A stretch of 64,000 nt of DNA from Bin34 sp963422415 (lineage in GTDB: Bacteria; Chloroflexota; Anaerolineae; Caldilineales; Caldilineaceae). Below, one piece after another: positions 28,509 to 39,400 of this stretch (within the stretch, counting starts at the first letter, position 1; each line of letters starts with the position of its first letter). The stretch spans positions 1,364,001-1,428,000 of the forward strand of contig OY729430.1 of NCBI GenBank assembly GCA_963422415.1, written 5' to 3'. Under the pieces are notes generated by a model. The model saw only the letters and a list, made by a program, of their open reading frames with translations. It was not told where the DNA came from and made no database searches. Made by a program: the position numbers and the translations under genes.

Positions 28509-29387
28509 ATGTCGGCGTGGCGGCAGACGCCGGCGGAACTGCGGGGTTGGATCATGGAGACGCTTGTTCGGACGGAGACGTTGGCCTCGTTGATCACCGA
28601 GGATCCCTTCTGCGCGCAAGAGGGGGTCAAGACCTTGGAATCGACGGTCCATCACGAACGCCTGGTGCAAATCGAACAGGATCTGCGTCTGCATCTCCGG
28701 CGGTGGGATCTGCCCTGCACGCTCACCAGCGACCTGCTGATCCGGAATGTGCCCCTCAAGGAGGGGCTGGCGCCGGACATCGCGATCTGGCCGGGCCGGC
28801 ACTTGCTGGAGCCGGATGTGGATTGTGGTTCGCTGACGCTGTCGGCGGAGCTGTGCCCTTCCCTGGTGCTGGAGGTCACGTCGGAGAGCACCGCCGTCGC
28901 CGACCGCGAGACCAAGCACGAGATTTATTGCTTGGCGGAAATTCCGGAGTACTGGCTGTACGACCCCATGGGATACGCCGGCGGGCCGCCTTTCCGGGGC
29001 TGGCGGCTGTGCGGCACGGAGTACGCGCCGATCGAAGGGCGGCGCGGCGCCGTGGCGGGCCGGGCGGTCACGCTGTATCCCAGCGTGACGCTGGACACCG
29101 CGTGGGGCTTGGACCGCGACGCCAAGCTGCGGTTGCTGGACCCGGTCCGGGCGGACTGGTATCGGATGACACCGGAGGCGCTGGAGGAGGCGGAAGCCCG
29201 TATCCAGCGGGAGAAAAGCCGCGCCGAGCAGGCGGAAGCTCGCATCCAGCGGGAGAAAAGCCGCGCCGAACAGGCGGAAGCCCGCATCCAGCGGGAGAGG
29301 GTACACGCCCAACAGCAGGCAGACTTGTTGCAGCAGGAAATACAACGGCTGCATGCGTTGCTGGATCAACGGTCGGACCAAGCTTGA
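28509..29387 (+). CDS. Uma2 family endonuclease-like protein with C-terminal coiled coil
   Basis: A 292-residue Uma2/DUF820 protein (PD-(D/E)XK fold). Core pieces are 'EGLAPDIAIWP' near residue 84, 'PSLVLEVTSESTAVADRETKHEIY' near 120 (Glu and downstream Lys of the site) and 'AEIPEYWLYDP' near 145. The C-terminal 80 residues are a coiled coil with a 14-residue unit 'AEARIQREKSRAEQ' repeated, visible at DNA level near 29188-29300. Uma2 proteins are abundant in cyanobacteria and Chloroflexota and mostly uncharacterised. Start at 28509 is the third of several in-frame ATGs (28482, 28485); the choice is uncertain. Confidence 0.82.
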   Translation: MSAWRQTPAELRGWIMETLVRTETLASLITEDPFCAQEGVKTLESTVHHERLVQIEQDLRLHLRRWDLPCTLTSDLLIRNVPLKEGLAPDIAIWPGRHLLEPDVDCGSLTLSAELCPSLVLEVTSESTAVADRETKHEIYCLAEIPEYWLYDPMGYAGGPPFRGWRLCGTEYAPIEGRRGAVAGRAVTLYPSVTLDTAWGLDRDAKLRLLDPVRADWYRMTPEALEEAEARIQREKSRAEQAEARIQREKSRAEQAEARIQRERVHAQQQADLLQQEIQRLHALLDQRSDQA

Positions 29388-30180
29388 GCGGCTGTGTTTG
29401 AATTCTTGAGATGAGACTTGAAGATGATGTCGTACGACCTGAGTCTCCGGTCTAGGGAGCAGCCACAATCTAGAATATTGTGGACCAGATCTTGCATTGT
29501 TCGGTACATCCTTGGAAACAGAGTACGGCTTGCCGAGACTGTCCAACAACAGAATCTGCCAAGAACCAGGACCCACCAAGTAATCGCCCATTCGGTATTG
29601 TTCGCGGGCCGTCTCCCGCTTCCCGCCTAAATTCAGGGCTGGTTGGGAGGCTTTTTATTCCCTTTCCAGAGACTTGTGCACCTCTTTGCCCTGTGACGTT
29701 GTACCCGGACTTGGCAGTTGGTTGTTCTGAAGCTGCTGGTCAGGCAGCTTCAGACGTTTGACGTCCGTAAGCTTGCTTAGCCATGGCAGATTGAGGATTC
29801 GCCGTCACCGGAACACCATAAAGCAATGCCCAAGACCGCGACCAGGCCGCGTCCGGCACCGCAAAGACCCTGCCGAGGGGCATCTTCTGCAATGGCGGAT
29901 GTCGTCAGAATGCCTGGTTTCACTGGACTTGCAGTGTGATGCGGTTCAAGATCATGCTATAGACATTGGCAACGGTCATGCCTTCAAACGCATTGGTCTG
30001 CGAGTGTCGCCAGAAATCGAAGATGCCCTTCAGCTGCCTGCTGGGCAAGCTGGGAGAGCCCCGTCTCTGAAATGTTTTGGCCAGGACAATCTGCGGGAGA
30101 GGCCTGCAAATATGGCCTTGGCATGTTGCACAACGAGACGCATTGATCCGTCGTCTACCCGGCAGCACGGCATCATCGTT
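29388..30180. other. Gene-free stretch
   Basis: About 800 bases, no supported coding frame or RNA gene recognised. Confidence 0.4.
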
Positions 30181-31350
30181 CTAGCCAGTACGCAGGATCG
30201 TATACAAATGGATTGCTTCCAAGTCGTGGACCACGAGCCTTTCGCCGTCAGGCCATATGACTTCCAGCCGGTGCAACACCGATCCTGCCGGAAAGCCGAA
30301 ATGGGCTACCGGCGGCAATCCTGACAAACAGCCGCCCAGTAACTTCCAGTATGCGCAGCTGCACACCCGCGTCCGTGTGCAGCGCCAAGCGAGCGCCGAT
30401 GTCTTGCGTATTGTGCACTTGGCCATCGCGCAGACGAACCTGGGTAGACGCTCCCTGATACAGCCGGTTCTCCAGCAGCACGGGCCGGGGCCAGCAGATT
30501 GTTGATCACGATATCCAGATCGCCGTTGAAATCGAAGTCGCCTACCGTCATGTCCCGTCCGCAGGTCCAGGTTCCATTCCGGCGCGGGTACGAATCGCTC
30601 GCCCTGCTAGTTGCAAAACGCCCAATTGGTCTCCACCAATTCGTTGCCGGGCAAGTGGCTGAACAGATCCAACGCGTTCATGCCGTTGACTGCGTAGAGA
30701 TCCAGCCGGCCATCGTTGTTGACATCCCCGCGCTGAAGCTCATGGTGTTCTGCGTGGTGTAACAAAGGGAGGGTTGATGCGCCATTCTCCCTCGTGCCAT
30801 GCTCATGTTGCCATCCAGCAGTAGAAAGTCGTTCCCTGCCAGCAGGCGCACGCCGTCCTTGCCCGGCATCACTGCCAGAGCCAAGGCTTGGGAGCGCAAG
30901 ACCAGCCAAGGGCGGTGGAAGCGGGAAGCCCGTTGTTCATGCCAATGGAGGCCCGAGGCCGTCTGTCCTTCGAAGGTCTCCTCCAGCAGATCCTGCAGTT
31001 CCAGATTGTAGGAGCTGGTCATCAGATCCAGATCGCCATCGGTGCAGGCCATGCTGTATGCGGTTTTCGTGACACCCGGGGGCGATGGAAAACCGCGGCG
31101 TGTCGCCCGCCACCGCATTGGCCTGGCTCGGATAGGCCACGGGCGGGTCCAGACGGTGGGGTAAAGACCAAGTCCAGCGTCCCATCCCCATCCATGTCCA
31201 CCAGGGCGGCGCGGGATTTCCAATGGAATAGCGCAGTGCGCCTGAAGCGCAGATCCCCAGATTCCAAAGAGCGGCGTAGGGCGACAGCGCGCCAACCGAG
31301 CCGGGGGTCTGCAATGGTTTGGCGTCCAGCTGTTGCAGGCGGAGCCTTTC
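30181..31350 (-). pseudogene. CRTAC1/FG-GAP (ASPIC-UnbV) repeat protein, multiply frameshifted
   Basis: In successive minus-strand frames one reads 'ALVDMDGDGTLDLVFT', 'MACTDGDLDLMTSSYNLEL', 'RGDVNNDGRLDLYAVNGM', 'TVGDFDFNGDLDIVINNLL', then 'LLENRLYQGASTQVRL' and finally 'GSVLHRLEVIWPDGERLVV'. The D-x-D-x-D-G-x-L-D-L strings are FG-GAP/VCBS calcium-binding repeats and the last pieces are the ASPIC/UnbV C-terminal domain, so the parent was a secreted beta-propeller protein. At least four frameshifts make it non-functional. A near-identical copy of its 'LLENRLYQGAS...' segment is embedded in the zwf remnant at about 47738-47846. Confidence 0.8.
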
Positions 31351-31402
31351 CGTTCTGCGCCCCCTCCGGGCCTCCGCTGTGTCTGTGCGGCAGGCAGACA
31401 GG
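31253..31402 (-). repeat. Dispersed repeat A, copy 1 (5' end of the CRTAC1 pseudogene)
   Basis: This stretch closely matches 40366-40457 (same strand) and 40834-40975 (opposite strand), the DNA upstream of both LRR genes. Shared landmarks include GGAAAGGCTCCGCCTGCA and CCCCCGGCTCGG. It appears to carry coding sequence of the CRTAC1-like protein ('GWRAVALRR'). Confidence 0.75.
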
Positions 31403-31487
31403 TCCTTGGTCCTCGCTGTGACGCAACTACACTGAATCTCTGTGAATGCAAAGCCATGAAGGGATGCCTGAGGGGGCGGATACCTGG

Positions 31488-31566
31488 GACAGATGTCGGC
31501 TGCCGCATCTTGCATCCGGATCACAGGACACAGACGCTGCTCCTGCGTGTCTGGCATCGAGGCACG
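31488..31566 (+). repeat. Dispersed repeat B, copy 1
   Basis: About 75 bp upstream of the giant FN3 gene match 47156-47222 in inverted orientation; the shared core includes GGACACAGACGCTGCTCCTG. Confidence 0.75.
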
Positions 31567-31680
31567 CCCCCTCTACGCTTTGGTTACGCGTTCGCAATGG
31601 CGCAGTGCGCATCGATCCTGCACACTGTTGCCACGGTCCCCTCTCGGCCCGTGTGGTTCCCACTTCTCAGGAGATCCCTT

Positions 31681-34600
31681 ATGCGCACTCTGCTTGGCCC
31701 CCATATGCTGGAGGCCCCAAACAACTTTCTCGACACATTGAAGTCGTGGCGACCTCCAGTCTGCCTGCTGCTTGTCAATGTGCGTCAGATGCCATATAAC
31801 CCAACCGGCTTGGACCTGAAAAATCGTGACCAGCTGAATAATATAGATCTTGACCAGCTGGCAACCATGGTGCAAGGCCCTCTGATCCCCTACATCGACA
31901 CTCTGATCCCCTACATCGACAATGAAATTCTGCAACAAGTCCAGCCTTTCCAAGATCATGTCGAACTGAGGGATACGAAGCTGATTCTGCGCCTTTTCCT
32001 TGACGAAGGTGCAGTGGCAGCCCACATTGTTGAGAATCCCGAGAAGACGGCGCAGTTTCACCACAATCTCGTGCAGGCGGCGCGGACGAAGCTGGCGAAG
32101 CTGGCCGATCGGGTCGACTACTGGGTCATTGCCAACGAGCTCCTGGGCGACATCCAGAAGTTGAATGTACCAAGCTACTCACTCGCCTTGGAAAAGCTGG
32201 GGCACTACGAGAAAGAACGCATGAGACTGGCCGGCGCCGACTACGGCTGCGGTCTGTATGCCTTCGCGAACGGCCATCCGCTTCTGCAGGGGAAGCCCTT
32301 CGGCGGCGACCAAGCATATGACGAGACAGGCACGGATCCACTGCACCATTGGAAGGCCAACTCCGACTTTGGTCTGCGAACGGTGCTGACCGAGGCCAAC
32401 CGCATCAACGGCAGCCAGACGAGCCCTTCCCATGTGTTGTTGCTGCATCAGTATTTCAAGCCCGACAACAGGTTGGAGTCCCAAGGCCTCTGGCTTGCCG
32501 AAACCGACCTTACCGACCCTAACAAGGAGAAGCTTACCGACCTTAACAAGGAGAAGAATGTACGCAGGTTCGAACATCATGTGTATGACTGGTTCAAGCG
32601 CGCCTATCCTTCGCTCAAGGTGATAGTGTCGGAATACGGGGCCGACGGCCGCATCGGCCGCACAGGAAATGCTCTGGAACTGTCATTGGGATGGAAGCAC
32701 TACGAAGCTTGGATCGGTGACACGGAGGATGACAATGACGGCGCTCCCTACATGCGGACTCTCAAGGCGCTGGAGAAGGAGAACCAGCGCTGTCAGGATG
32801 TGATCCTGGGCTATTGCCTCTTTGGCCTAGGCTACAACTCCCCTGAATTCTGGAGCTACCGTCTTGATCCGTACAAGGATTCCGAAGGACCTGCTGACCA
32901 GCAATGGCAGCAAGCAGCGACGGTTGTGAAGACACTCCTGCACCATGTAGAACACAGCACAATTGGGAGATATGCCAATCAGGCGGAGCACCACAACGGC
33001 ATCTATGCCCTGTCCAAGGGCGATACGTTGAACCGTGTGGACGGCGTCTTCTGTACCGACAGGTCGCCGGTGCTCCACTATGCAAAGCTGCCCGCAGAAA
33101 AGGACAAAGACAGGATTCTGTTTGAGATCCCGAGCGGCTTCCGGCCAAGCGAGGATAAGACCGTTGCGGTGGAGCAAGCCTGGACAGTGGACAGCGACGG
33201 CACAGACGTGGTGCCTGCGACAGCACACAAATTCGAGATGGAAGTGCAGTCGAACGGATCCGTGCGCTATGTGAACAACGACAAAGTGAGCGACTTGGAA
33301 TCGAGCGACGTGGGATATTTGAAATACTACGTTGATGTATCTTGGCCGTCGTCTTCCGCCCCGTCTTCCGCCCTCTTGGCACAGCCACGATTGCACATTG
33401 GCACCATTGACGACGACCTGCCCCTGCGGACAGGGCCGAGCGCGATATATCCAAAGATACGCAAACTGCCCTCCAGTCGCAGCACCTGGTACCTCATTCT
33501 GGGTCGGTATCAGAATAGCCCGGTATGGTGGCAGATCCGGGTGAACGAGAGTACGACGGGCTGGGTCAACGGGCATTTCGTGGTGACGGCAGGGGATCTG
33601 TCGGGGGTACCGGCAGTGCCGGTGGAGTGGCCGACGCCGCCAAGGCCGGAGCAACCACCACCGCCGCCGAACGGCGTGCAGCGAGCATCGGGACCGTACC
33701 TGAACCAAGCCACGAACTGGGAGGGCACGTGGGCGGTGTCGAAGCACGGGACCACGGTAACGGCGAATTTCGGCAGCGCCCGCTCGCCGGTGCAGTACTA
33801 TGCCCGCCAGCAGCCGGAGGATCTGTTTGTGCTGCCGGCGGGGTTCCGACCCACGGCTCTGGTGCAATGCACGGTGTCGGACGGACGACACAAGAATGCG
33901 GACGGCACGGACCACGTGAGCGGCATTCCGGCCCGGTTCGATCTGACGGTGCATCCGGACGGGGCGGTGCGCTACGTGGACAATCACTTGGTGGACCATG
34001 TGGGGTACCTGGCCTACAGGATCACGGATCTGCAGTGGCAAACGCCGGCGGCGCTGGCGCTGCCGCTGGCCTCGCCAACCCTGCCGGACCTCGAGCGCCA
34101 GGGCCACTTCCAGAACCGGGCGGTGCACTGGAGCGGCCACTACGATCTGACGCGGCGGGGCGACACGGTAACAGGCACTTTCGGCAGCGCCCGCTCGGCG
34201 GTGCAGTACGCGGCGCGGCAGCGTGCGGCCGACCTGTGCGTATTGCCCGCGGACATCCGGCCGGCCCGGCGATACCAGCACACGGTGTCGGATGCACGGC
34301 ACGTGAACGCGGATGGCACGGACCACGTGAGCGGCATTCCAGCCCGGTTCGATCTGACAGTGCATCCGGACGGGGCGGTGCGCTACGTGGACGGCTCGGA
34401 ACTGGATCATGTGGGCTACCTGCGCTACACGGCCCAGGTGCGGTGGACGGCCGCGCCGCGCGTGCAGGCGCCGGCCGCGCCGGAGGATCTGCATGTGGAG
34501 GACCTCGAGGCCACTGCGGCCACGCTGGACTGGAGCCGTCCGGACCACGACGGCGGGGCTCGGGTGACCGGTTACCGCATCGAGCGCTGGACAGGGTCGG

Positions 34601-35958
34601 TGTGGCGCGCGCTGGTGCCGGACACGGGGTCCACGCGCACCCGACACACACTGACAGGGCTGACCGCGGCCACGGTCTATCTGCTGCGGGTGCGGGCCCT
34701 GAATGCAGCGGGTGCGGGGACACCCTCGGGAGCGGTGCAGGCCATGACGGCCGCCGCGCCTCTGCTCCGGCCGGGGCGGGTTGCGGGCCTGACGGCCACG
34801 GCGGCGGGGGATCAAGTACAGCTGCGCTGGCAGGCGCCGACGACCGGCGGACCGGTGGAAGGCTATCGGGTGTGGCGGCGCACCGGGCCGGCGGGGACGT
34901 GGATCCTGCATGTGCCGGACACGGGAGAGACTGTGACGCAGTGGCGAGACCAGCGCGGGCTGACGCCGGCCACGGTCTACGGCTATGCCGTGCAGGCGTA
35001 CCATGCCACAGCGACCGGCGACCGTTCGGCGCCAGTCACGGTGACGACCGCCGGGCCGCCGGCGGCAGTGGGAGCGGGCACGGTGCGTCTGGCCGGAGGC
35101 CAGGTGACCCTGACCTGGGAGGTTCCCGCCACCGACGGGGGGCGGCCCATCCTGCACTACCGGGTGCGGCGCCGACTGGCCAGTCGGAACCAGGCCTACA
35201 TCGTGTACGCGGCGCAGGCGCCGGACACGACATATACCGAGACCGCGCCGACGGTGGACGGCACCTGGTACTACTCGGTGCAGGCGGTCAATGCCTTGGG
35301 CGCCGGCCCCTGGTCCAATCCCGAGACCAGCGGTCATGTGCTGCAGGTGGGCACGACGCCGGCGGCAGTGGGAGCGGGCACGGTGTGTCTGGCCGGAGGC
35401 CAGGTGACCCTGACCTGGGAGGTTCCCGCCACCGACGGGGGGCGGCCCATCCTGCACTACCGGGTGCGGCGCCGACTGGCCAGTCGGAACCAGGCCTACA
35501 TCGTGTACGCGGCGCAGGCGCCGGACACGACATATGCCGAGACCGCGCCGACGGTGGACGGCACCTGGTACTACTCGGTGCAGGCGGTCAATGCCTTGGG
35601 CGCCGGCCCCTGGTCCAATCCCGAGACCAGCGGTCATGTGCTGCAGGTGGGCACGACGCCGGCGGCAGTGGGAGCGGGCACGGTGCGTCTGGCCGGAGGC
35701 CAGGTGACCCTGACCTGGGAGGTTCCCGCCACCGACGGGGGGCGGCCCATCCTGCACTACCGGGTGCGGCGCCGACTGGCCAGTCGGAACCAGGCCTACA
35801 TCGTGTACGCGGCGCAGGCGCCGGACACGACATATGCCGAGACCGCGCCGACGGTGGACGGCACTTGGTACTACTCGGTGCAGGCGGTCAATGCCTTGGG
35901 CGCCGGCCCCTGGTCCAACCCCGAGACTCACGGCCACATTCTGATCCTGCCCGCCTGA
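31681..35958 (+). CDS. Giant modular protein: glycosidase-like domain, three unnamed beta domains, SH3b, five FN3
   Basis: A 1,425-residue protein. Residues about 25-430 look like a GH-A (TIM-barrel) glycoside hydrolase: 'DYWVIANELLGD' (Glu153, acid/base candidate) and 'LKVIVSEYGADG' (Glu318, nucleophile candidate). Residues about 437-555, 680-786 and 815-922 are three copies of a beta domain with a '(I/V)LPAGFRP'-like motif, 'F(D/E)LTVHPDGAVRYVD' and 'HVGYLAY'; this domain also heads both LRR proteins downstream. Residues 576-637 form a bacterial SH3 domain. A Pro-rich linker (650-663) precedes the second beta domain. From 931 on are five FN3 domains, the last three being 100-residue near-identical copies. 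Small in-frame tandem duplications occur in the catalytic part (31879-31920 and near 32508-32555). An AGGAG site lies 7 nt before the ATG. No signal peptide is evident, so export, if any, is by another route. Confidence 0.8.
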   Translation: MRTLLGPHMLEAPNNFLDTLKSWRPPVCLLLVNVRQMPYNPTGLDLKNRDQLNNIDLDQLATMVQGPLIPYIDTLIPYIDNEILQQVQPFQDHVELRDTKLILRLFLDEGAVAAHIVENPEKTAQFHHNLVQAARTKLAKLADRVDYWVIANELLGDIQKLNVPSYSLALEKLGHYEKERMRLAGADYGCGLYAFANGHPLLQGKPFGGDQAYDETGTDPLHHWKANSDFGLRTVLTEANRINGSQTSPSHVLLLHQYFKPDNRLESQGLWLAETDLTDPNKEKLTDLNKEKNVRRFEHHVYDWFKRAYPSLKVIVSEYGADGRIGRTGNALELSLGWKHYEAWIGDTEDDNDGAPYMRTLKALEKENQRCQDVILGYCLFGLGYNSPEFWSYRLDPYKDSEGPADQQWQQAATVVKTLLHHVEHSTIGRYANQAEHHNGIYALSKGDTLNRVDGVFCTDRSPVLHYAKLPAEKDKDRILFEIPSGFRPSEDKTVAVEQAWTVDSDGTDVVPATAHKFEMEVQSNGSVRYVNNDKVSDLESSDVGYLKYYVDVSWPSSSAPSSALLAQPRLHIGTIDDDLPLRTGPSAIYPKIRKLPSSRSTWYLILGRYQNSPVWWQIRVNESTTGWVNGHFVVTAGDLSGVPAVPVEWPTPPRPEQPPPPPNGVQRASGPYLNQATNWEGTWAVSKHGTTVTANFGSARSPVQYYARQQPEDLFVLPAGFRPTALVQCTVSDGRHKNADGTDHVSGIPARFDLTVHPDGAVRYVDNHLVDHVGYLAYRITDLQWQTPAALALPLASPTLPDLERQGHFQNRAVHWSGHYDLTRRGDTVTGTFGSARSAVQYAARQRAADLCVLPADIRPARRYQHTVSDARHVNADGTDHVSGIPARFDLTVHPDGAVRYVDGSELDHVGYLRYTAQVRWTAAPRVQAPAAPEDLHVEDLEATAATLDWSRPDHDGGARVTGYRIERWTGSVWRALVPDTGSTRTRHTLTGLTAATVYLLRVRALNAAGAGTPSGAVQAMTAAAPLLRPGRVAGLTATAAGDQVQLRWQAPTTGGPVEGYRVWRRTGPAGTWILHVPDTGETVTQWRDQRGLTPATVYGYAVQAYHATATGDRSAPVTVTTAGPPAAVGAGTVRLAGGQVTLTWEVPATDGGRPILHYRVRRRLASRNQAYIVYAAQAPDTTYTETAPTVDGTWYYSVQAVNALGAGPWSNPETSGHVLQVGTTPAAVGAGTVCLAGGQVTLTWEVPATDGGRPILHYRVRRRLASRNQAYIVYAAQAPDTTYAETAPTVDGTWYYSVQAVNALGAGPWSNPETSGHVLQVGTTPAAVGAGTVRLAGGQVTLTWEVPATDGGRPILHYRVRRRLASRNQAYIVYAAQAPDTTYAETAPTVDGTWYYSVQAVNALGAGPWSNPETHGHILILPA
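35041..35940 (+). repeat. Three 300-bp near-identical FN3-coding tandem repeats
   Basis: Units at about 35041-35340, 35341-35640 and 35641-35940 differ at only a few bases that I could see (e.g. GTGTGTCTG in unit 2 against GTGCGTCTG, CATATACC in unit 1 against CATATGCC). Near identity points to recent expansion or ongoing homogenisation. Confidence 0.9.
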
Positions 35959-35970
35959 ATGCCCGGACAA

Positions 35971-36003
35971 GGGCGCAGACCTCTTTCACGGGGTCTGCGC
36001 CCC
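35971..36003 (+). terminator. Intrinsic-type terminator hairpin
   Basis: Arms GGGCGCAGACC and GGTCTGCGCCC pair around a short loop 12 nt after the stop of the giant FN3 gene. The following tract is CCTCTGCTC, only weakly T-rich. Confidence 0.65.
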
Positions 36004-36455
36004 TCTGCTCCGACGCGTCGCCGCACCCCATTCAGGCGACAGAAGAACCAACGGGATGCTGCACCCATTCTTGCGCAGCGGTCCCGTTCCCTCCGCCTAC
36101 ACGACTGTTAGTGCCTGCCGCGTCCGGAAGCCGATTCTGGAAGTGCAGTGGGAGCCTAGGATGGGATCGCCTCCCGATGAAGCCCGAGACAATCTTCACG
36201 ACTGCGCAGTCACGCCGCGGCTATACATGCCGGTGTCTTCCGCACCTGCTGCTGGACCCAGTGCATCCTCACTCGGATGGGATACATGCTGGACGACTCT
36301 GCGTTGCCGCAATCGCAAGTGTCGCACGCAACACGAGCCGGGACCTAGCCGAGATTTAGGCGCTAGGTCCCCATTTGGACCATCTAGGCTCCCTGTCAAC
36401 GGGAGCGGCCCCATCTAGTCTTTGGGGTTCAAGTGCACGACATTCCGCACCATTT
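36004..36455. other. Gene-free stretch between converging giant genes
   Basis: About 450 bases between the FN3 gene and the 3' end of the first LRR gene. No supported frame. Confidence 0.4.
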
Positions 36456-39400
36456 TCACTCCGACGAGAGCGGCCCCGTCAAGTCGTTGCCAGACAGATC
36501 CAGCCGTCTCAACTGGCTCCATGCCTCGGGCAGCGGCCCCGTCAAGATATTGCCGGACAGATCCATCCGTCTCAACTGGCTCCATGCCTCGGGCAGCGGC
36601 CCCGTCAAGTCGTTGTAGGACAGATCCAGCCATTCCAGCCGAGGCATCTGGCTCCATGCCTCGGGCAGCGGCCCCGTCAAGATATTGTCGGACAGATCCA
36701 AGTGGTCCAGCCGAGGCATCTGGCTCCATGCCTCGGGCAGCGGCCCCGGCAAGACATTGTGGGACAAATCCAGCCATTCCAGCCGATGCAGCTGACCCCA
36801 CTCCGGCGGCAGCGGCCCCGTCAAGGCATTGTCGGACAAATCCAGTTGTTCCAGCCGCCATTCCAGCTGGCTCCATGCCTCGGGGAGCGGTCCCGTCAAG
36901 GCGTTGTTGGACAGATCCAAGTGTTTCAGACGTTCCAGTTGACCCCACTCCGGCGGCAGCGATCCCGCCAAAGCGTTGCTGTGCAGATCCAACCCCCACA
37001 GTTGGATCATCTGGCCCCACTCCGGCGGCAGCGGCCCCGTCAAGGCATTGTAAGACAGATTCAAGTGTTTCAGCCGATGCAGCTGGCTCCACTCCGGCGG
37101 CAGCGGCCCCGTCAAGGCATTGCCGGATAGATTATTCGCAAATTCATCGTCGGACAAATCCAGCCATTCCAGCCGATGCATCCGGCCCCACTCCGGCGGC
37201 AGCGGCCCCGTCAAGGCATTGTCGGACAGAGCCAGTCGTTCCAGTCGTTCCAGCTGGCCCCACTCCGGCGGCAGCGGCCCCGGCAAGATATTGTGGGACA
37301 AATCCAGCCATTCCAGCCGATGCAGCTGGCCCCACTCCGGCGGCAGCGGCCCCGGCAAGGCATTGTCGGACAAATCCAGCCAGTTCAGCCGATGCATCCG
37401 GCCCCACTCCGGCGGCAGCGGCCCCGTCAAGGCATTGCCGGATAGATTATTCGCAAATTCATTGTCGGACAAATCCAGCCATTCCAGCCGATGCAGCTGG
37501 CCCCACTCCGGCGGCAGCGGCCCCGTCAAGGCATTGTCGGACAGAGCCAGTCGTTCCAGTCGTTCCAGCTGGCCCCACTCCGGCGGCAGCGGCCCCGTCA
37601 AGGCATTGTTGGACAGAGCCAGTCGTTCCAGCCGATGCAGCTGGCCCCACTCCGGCGGCAGCGGCCCCGGCAAGACATTGTGGGACAAATCCAGCCATTC
37701 CAGCCGATGCAGCTGGCCCCACTCCGGCGGCAGCGGCCCCGGCAAGACATTGTGGGACAAATCCAGCCATTCCAGCCGATGCAGCTGGCCCCACTCCGGC
37801 GGCAGCGGCCCCGGCAAGACATTGTGGGACAAATCCAGCCATTCCAGCCGATGCAGCTGGCCCCACTCCGGCGGCAGCGGCCCCGGCAAGATATTGTGGG
37901 ACAAATCCAGCCATTCCAGCCGACGCAGCTGGCCCCATGCCTCGGGCAGCGGCCCCCTCAAGACATTGTGGGACAAATCCAGCCATTCCAGCCGACGCAG
38001 CTGGCCCCATGCCTCGGGCAGCGGCCCCCTCAAGACATTGTGGGACAAATCCAGCCATTCCAGCCGTTCCAGCTGGCTCCATGCCTCGGGCAGCGGCCCC
38101 GGCAAGGTATTGCCGGATAGATCCAGCCGTTCCAGCCGACGCATCCGGCCCCACTCCGGTGGCAGCGGCCCTTTCAAGGCATTGTCGGACAAATCCAGCC
38201 ATTCCAGCCGCTGCAGCTGGCTCATCGCTGGGGGGAGGGATCCCGCCAAGCGACGAGAGGCCAGACGCAACCCGACTACGCGATCCTCAACCACATCGAC
38301 GCCGTCCCACTGGGTGATGGGGACAGTGACATCCCAAAACGGAAACAGGACATTGCCGGCCAGAACCGTGCCCAGGGTCAGCAGCACGATGCAGTCGTCA
38401 ACCAGATCGGGATGGAGGCTGGGATGGGGCACAACGATGCCATTGGCACAGATCTCGGCAATGGCCGCGGGGGACGGCGGTGCCAAGTATCTTTGGATCA
38501 GGTCCAGGGTGTGCAGGGATTCCAGACCGGCGAAGAGCCCCGCCGGCAGGGGATGCAGATCGTTGTGGCTCAGGTCCAGGGTGTGCAGGGATGCCAGACC
38601 GGCGAAGAGGGCGGGCGGCAGGGGACGCAGATCGTTGTGGCTCAGGTGCAAGGTGTGCAGGGATGCCAGACCGGCGAAGAGGGCGGGCGGCAAGGTCTGC
38701 AGATCGTTGCTGTTCAGATTTAGGGTGTGCAGGGATGCCAGACCGGCGAAGAGGGCGGGCGGCAGGGTCTGCAATCTGTTGCCGCTCAGGTCCAGGGTGT
38801 GCCAGGATGGCAGGTCCAGGGTGTACAAGGATGCCAGGTTCAGGGTATGCAAGGATGCCAGACCGGCGAAGAGGGCGGGCGGCAGGGTCTGCAATCTGTT
38901 GCCGCTCAGGTCCAGGGTGTGCAGGGATGCCAGACCGGCGAAGAGGGCGGGCGGCAAGGTCTGCAGATCGCTGCTGTTCAGATTTAGGGTGTGCAGGGAT
39001 GCCAGACCGGCGAAGAGGGCGGGCGGCAGGGTCCGCAGTCTGTTGTTGCTCAGGTCCAAGGTGTGCAGGGATGCCAGACCGGCGAAGAGGGCGGGCGGCA
39101 GGGTCCGCAGTCTGTTGTTGCTCAGGTCCAGGGTGTTGCCGCTCAGGTCCAGGGTGTGCAGGGATGCCAGACCGGCGAAGAGCCCCGCCGGCAGGGGATA
39201 CAGATCGCTGTGGCTCAGGTCCAGGGTGTGCAAGTTCCCAAGGCCGGTGAACAATCCCGCCGACAAGACAACGGTCTGTGCGGGCTGCCGGTAACGTGCG
39301 TATGGATCGTTGTGGCTCAGGTCCAGGGTGTGCAAGTTCCCAAGGTCAGCGAAGATCCCCACCGGCAGGGGATGCAGACCGTTGTGGCTCAGATCCAGGG

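Noticed and set aside
32827..35970. 1,047-codon open frame antisense to the FN3 protein
   Set aside because: Composition is Arg/His/Gly/Val rich with repeats mirroring the sense FN3 units. It is a by-product of GC-rich repeats with unit lengths divisible by three; the sense frame has recognisable domains and a ribosome site.
33525..36359. 944-codon Gly/Ala/Arg-rich frame on the plus strand overlapping the FN3 gene
   Set aside because: It is the shifted frame of the same repeats, with no domain, signal or start site.
36456..38300. Regular 72-bp repeats considered as a CRISPR array or non-coding satellite
   Set aside because: There are no variable spacers of constant length between identical repeats; the units translate into canonical LRRs.
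36422..39294. Long plus-strand frames opposite LRR gene 1 ('PTPAAAAPSRHC', 'SSHSSRCSWPHSGGSGP' repeats)
   Set aside because: They look like repeat proteins but are the antisense of 72-bp LRR units. The LRR frame has signal peptide, start site and canonical motif.
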